Assembly: GCA_027317045.1 (NCBI GenBank)
Contig: DAHVFI010000058.1
Span: 1 to 8,248, forward strand
Length of the DNA stretch: 8,248 nt
Source of the DNA: Gammaproteobacteria bacterium
Lineage (GTDB): Bacteria > Pseudomonadota > Gammaproteobacteria > Natronospirales > REEB76
Direction: 5' to 3'
A model generated the notes under the pieces. It made no database searches. It worked only from the letters and a program-made list of their open reading frames with translations, and had not been told where the DNA came from. Positions within the stretch are counted from its first letter, which is position 1, and every line of letters starts with the position of its first letter. This document shows positions 6,707 through 8,248 of this stretch, in pieces. A program made the translations under genes and the position numbers.

Positions 6707-7934
6707 AAGGGTTGCTGAAAACCGCGCCATGCGGAATGGCACTCCCTTGCCAGCCATCCGGCCACGCGCGTGTGAAATCGATCGTCGCCGGCTCGAGTGT
6801 GAGTTTCCCGGTGCGGCGATCGATCGTGGCGAAACGGACCCGGGTATCGAGCGCGCCATAACCCGTGATGGCCAGACGATCTCCGCCCGGATCGAGCGTC
6901 AACCAGTGCGGATATTCATCCGGCGGCAGGAGAATGCGGCTGACTTCGTGGGGATGTTCCGGATCGTGCAGGTCGAGACTCACAATGGCGTGCCCGCTTT
7001 GCATTGTTTCCACCAGAAAATCACCTGCGACCACCGGCACCTCGCACATGCGGTAGCCGAAGTCATAGATATGTTGCAGCGTCGGATTGCCGCTTGCCAG
7101 ATTGCGAACCAGGAATAGACCACAGTTGAACGTCGGAACTACCGCCGTTTTGTCGTCGGACAGCACCCGAGGCTCCGACGAATCGGCCGCCGTGTCGTAA
7201 AACCAGTGAGGTTGTGGCGGCAGCCGCATGGTCTTGATCAGCTTCAGATCGGAGAGCCGCCAGACCTGGACCACATGGCTGACCTGCGCTCCCATCATGT
7301 CCGCGCTGCCGGTGACGACGCGGTTCAGCTTTTCAACGATGGCCAGGCTGTACGGGCGAATATTGGGATGTGCGGGTACGGCCGCCGAGGCGGTTCTCAC
7401 AACCCGACCCTGCGGATCGAACTCTACCAACCCACCCGCGGCGTGGTTGAACCCGCCGGAATATTGAAATGTCGCCAGCGTATCGCCGTTGGGAAGATAG
7501 ACAAAGGAGTGTGGATAGCTGAGGACGCCGACACTGCCGAATTTACGCAAGAGCCGCGGATGTCGGGGATTGCCAAGGTCGAAGACGTAGGTACGGTTGC
7601 CGAGCCAATCGTTGGCATACATGACATCGTTCGGAGGTTCCGCATAGTTCGTATGATGGGCCATCACCGCCCTGCCGACGGGCAGCATCGTGATGAGTTT
7701 TCCGAACGACGGGCCCGGGCGGACGTCGAAAACCGCGAGGAAGTCCTTGCCCAATCCCAGTGTCTTGCGCCACGCAGCCCGATCTGTTGGCGCCAGCGCC
7801 AGCGTGGAAGCGTGAGGATGCTCGGCCTCCATCGCCCACACGAAAAGATAGCGGCTGGCAACCGGTGCTGCTGTCGCGATCAGCGGAAAGGTCAGACCCA
7901 GGAGCAGCAGGCAGCGCGACATTGTCTTCTTCAT
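6705..7934 (-). CDS. Exported SBP56/SELENBP1-like beta-propeller (methanethiol oxidase superfamily)
   Basis: This protein has 409 residues. A Sec signal peptide (MKKTMSRCLLLLGLTFPLIA) is followed by cleavage near residue 23, so the protein is periplasmic. The mature part follows the layout of selenium-binding protein 56/SELENBP1 as I recall it: DFLAVFDV (64-71), MAHHTNY (91-97, aligning with the family's ELHHSGWN), RTYVFDLG-PRHPRL (114-128), YPHSFVYLPNGD (140-151), GGLVEFD (167-173), YPHWLTLDPGGDRLAITGYG (341-360), KLTLEPATIDF (377-387) and a terminal IPHGAV (400-405). Family members include the copper-dependent methanethiol oxidase MtoX. The Cys pair after the His motif in human SELENBP1 is missing here, and only C271 and C297 remain after signal removal, so the same chemistry cannot be assumed. 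AGGAGG at 7941-7946 fixes the start at 7934. A multicopper oxidase gene ends 52 bp upstream on the same strand. Confidence 0.78.
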   Translation of the reverse strand: MKKTMSRCLLLLGLTFPLIATAAPVASRYLFVWAMEAEHPHASTLALAPTDRAAWRKTLGLGKDFLAVFDVRPGPSFGKLITMLPVGRAVMAHHTNYAEPPNDVMYANDWLGNRTYVFDLGNPRHPRLLRKFGSVGVLSYPHSFVYLPNGDTLATFQYSGGFNHAAGGLVEFDPQGRVVRTASAAVPAHPNIRPYSLAIVEKLNRVVTGSADMMGAQVSHVVQVWRLSDLKLIKTMRLPPQPHWFYDTAADSSEPRVLSDDKTAVVPTFNCGLFLVRNLASGNPTLQHIYDFGYRMCEVPVVAGDFLVETMQSGHAIVSLDLHDPEHPHEVSRILLPPDEYPHWLTLDPGGDRLAITGYGALDTRVRFATIDRRTGKLTLEPATIDFTRAWPDGWQGSAIPHGAVFSNP

Positions 7935-7940
7935 GGCTCG

Positions 7941-7946
7941 CCTCCT
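7941..7946 (-). promoter_or_regulatory. Strong ribosome binding site of the SBP56-like gene
   Basis: On the - strand this reads AGGAGG, a full Shine-Dalgarno core six bases before the ATG at 7934. It decides between this start and the in-frame ATGs at 7973 and 7970, which would add 13 or 12 charged residues before the signal peptide. Confidence 0.75.
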
Positions 7947-7965
7947 CACTGATTTATGGTCAGTG
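7947..7965. repeat. Perfect inverted repeat beside the ribosome binding site
   Basis: The arms CACTGA (7947-7952) and TCAGTG (7960-7965) are perfectly complementary, with a 7-base AT-rich spacer. The repeat ends immediately next to the AGGAGG of the SBP56-like gene. It could be a DNA operator or an mRNA hairpin affecting translation. No T-run follows, so it is a poor intrinsic terminator for the oxidase gene. Confidence 0.5.
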
Positions 7966-7986
7966 CACATCACGCTAGTTTTGGCC

Positions 7987-8248
7987 TTACCGATTGGACA
8001 ATTCCACGGAACGACGCTTATGATTTATCTTGGTGGGCGCCAAGCCGATTGCAGCCGTGAGGACAGCGCTGGAACCTACGTCGTGCCACTCCACGCGGAT
8101 GACTCCCATCATGCCGTGATCCTCGTGAAAAAGCATGTGACAATGGAAAACAAACGTGCCGCGCGGCACGTGGCGGAAGTCTAGAATCAGCTTGGTGATG
8201 CTCGGCTGGATGAGCGGAAAGTTTGGGTCGCGGGGATTCGGCAATAAC
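7987..8248 (-). CDS. Multicopper oxidase, C-terminal part (cut by window edge)
   Basis: Only the last 86 residues are visible; the gene continues beyond the right edge. VFHCHMLFHEDHGMMGVI (codons at about 8098-8151) is the C-terminal copper signature of multicopper oxidases: the HCH pair links the type 1 and trinuclear sites through C and its flanking His, and the downstream His and Met complete the type 1 site (HCHxxxHxxxGM). The Met axial ligand is as in laccases and CueO-type enzymes, which couple one-electron oxidation of metal ions, phenols or other donors to reduction of O2 to water. Most bacterial members are exported; the N-terminus that would show this is out of view. A 39-residue tail follows the GMM, longer than the handful of residues usual in CueO. 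The SBP56-like gene begins 52 bp downstream. Substrate class cannot be set from this fragment. Confidence 0.88.
   Translation of the reverse strand, partial: LLPNPRDPNFPLIQPSITKLILDFRHVPRGTFVFHCHMLFHEDHGMMGVIRVEWHDVGSSAVLTAAIGLAPTKINHKRRSVELSNR

Noticed and set aside
7206..7952. Open frame of 248 codons on the + strand opposite the SBP56-like gene
   Set aside because: The - strand has a signal peptide, a strong Shine-Dalgarno and family motifs. The + reading has none of these.

Overview
The window reads as GC-rich chromosomal DNA from a proteobacterium, most likely a gammaproteobacterium. The best evidence is a CpdA cAMP phosphodiesterase and an IlvE that both keep the E. coli-type motifs almost throughout, together with high GC at third codon positions. 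Genus cannot be set from sequence alone. Genes are dense, on both strands, in small divergent and convergent groups. No tRNA, rRNA, CRISPR array, intact insertion sequence or phage gene is visible.

Layout. Positions 1-452 hold at most one doubtful small ORF (30-323) and the ilvE leader. On the + strand follow ilvE (453-1376, branched-chain aminotransferase, GTG start), a four-helix membrane protein with a conserved-looking Cys/His loop (1409-1786) and cysK (1976-2941, cysteine synthase A). Between the membrane protein and cysK, on the opposite strand, lies the decayed 3' end of a beta-propeller gene (1783 to about 1974). An intact, exported homologue of that propeller lies on the - strand just beyond cysK (2995-4026). 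cysK is therefore framed by a dead and a live member of one family in the same orientation.

Next comes a divergent pair: a class I SAM-dependent O-methyltransferase (4186-4851, -) and cpdA (4878-5639, +), with only 26 bp between their starts. A TraB/GumN-family exported protein follows cpdA (5725-6678, +). It converges on an exported protein of the selenium-binding protein/methanethiol oxidase (SBP56/SELENBP1) superfamily (6705-7934, -). Upstream of that gene, in the same direction, is the 3' end of a multicopper oxidase cut by the window edge (7987 to beyond 8248).

Functionally, ilvE and cysK are amino-acid biosynthesis enzymes. cpdA lowers cAMP. The three exported proteins (YncE-like propeller, TraB/GumN, SBP56-like) and the multicopper oxidase act outside the cytoplasm. 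The most interesting points are the propeller pseudogene that occupies the whole upstream region of cysK, and the multicopper oxidase/SBP56-like pair with a perfect inverted repeat beside the ribosome binding site of the second gene. I saw no clear evidence of a wholly new multi-gene system.
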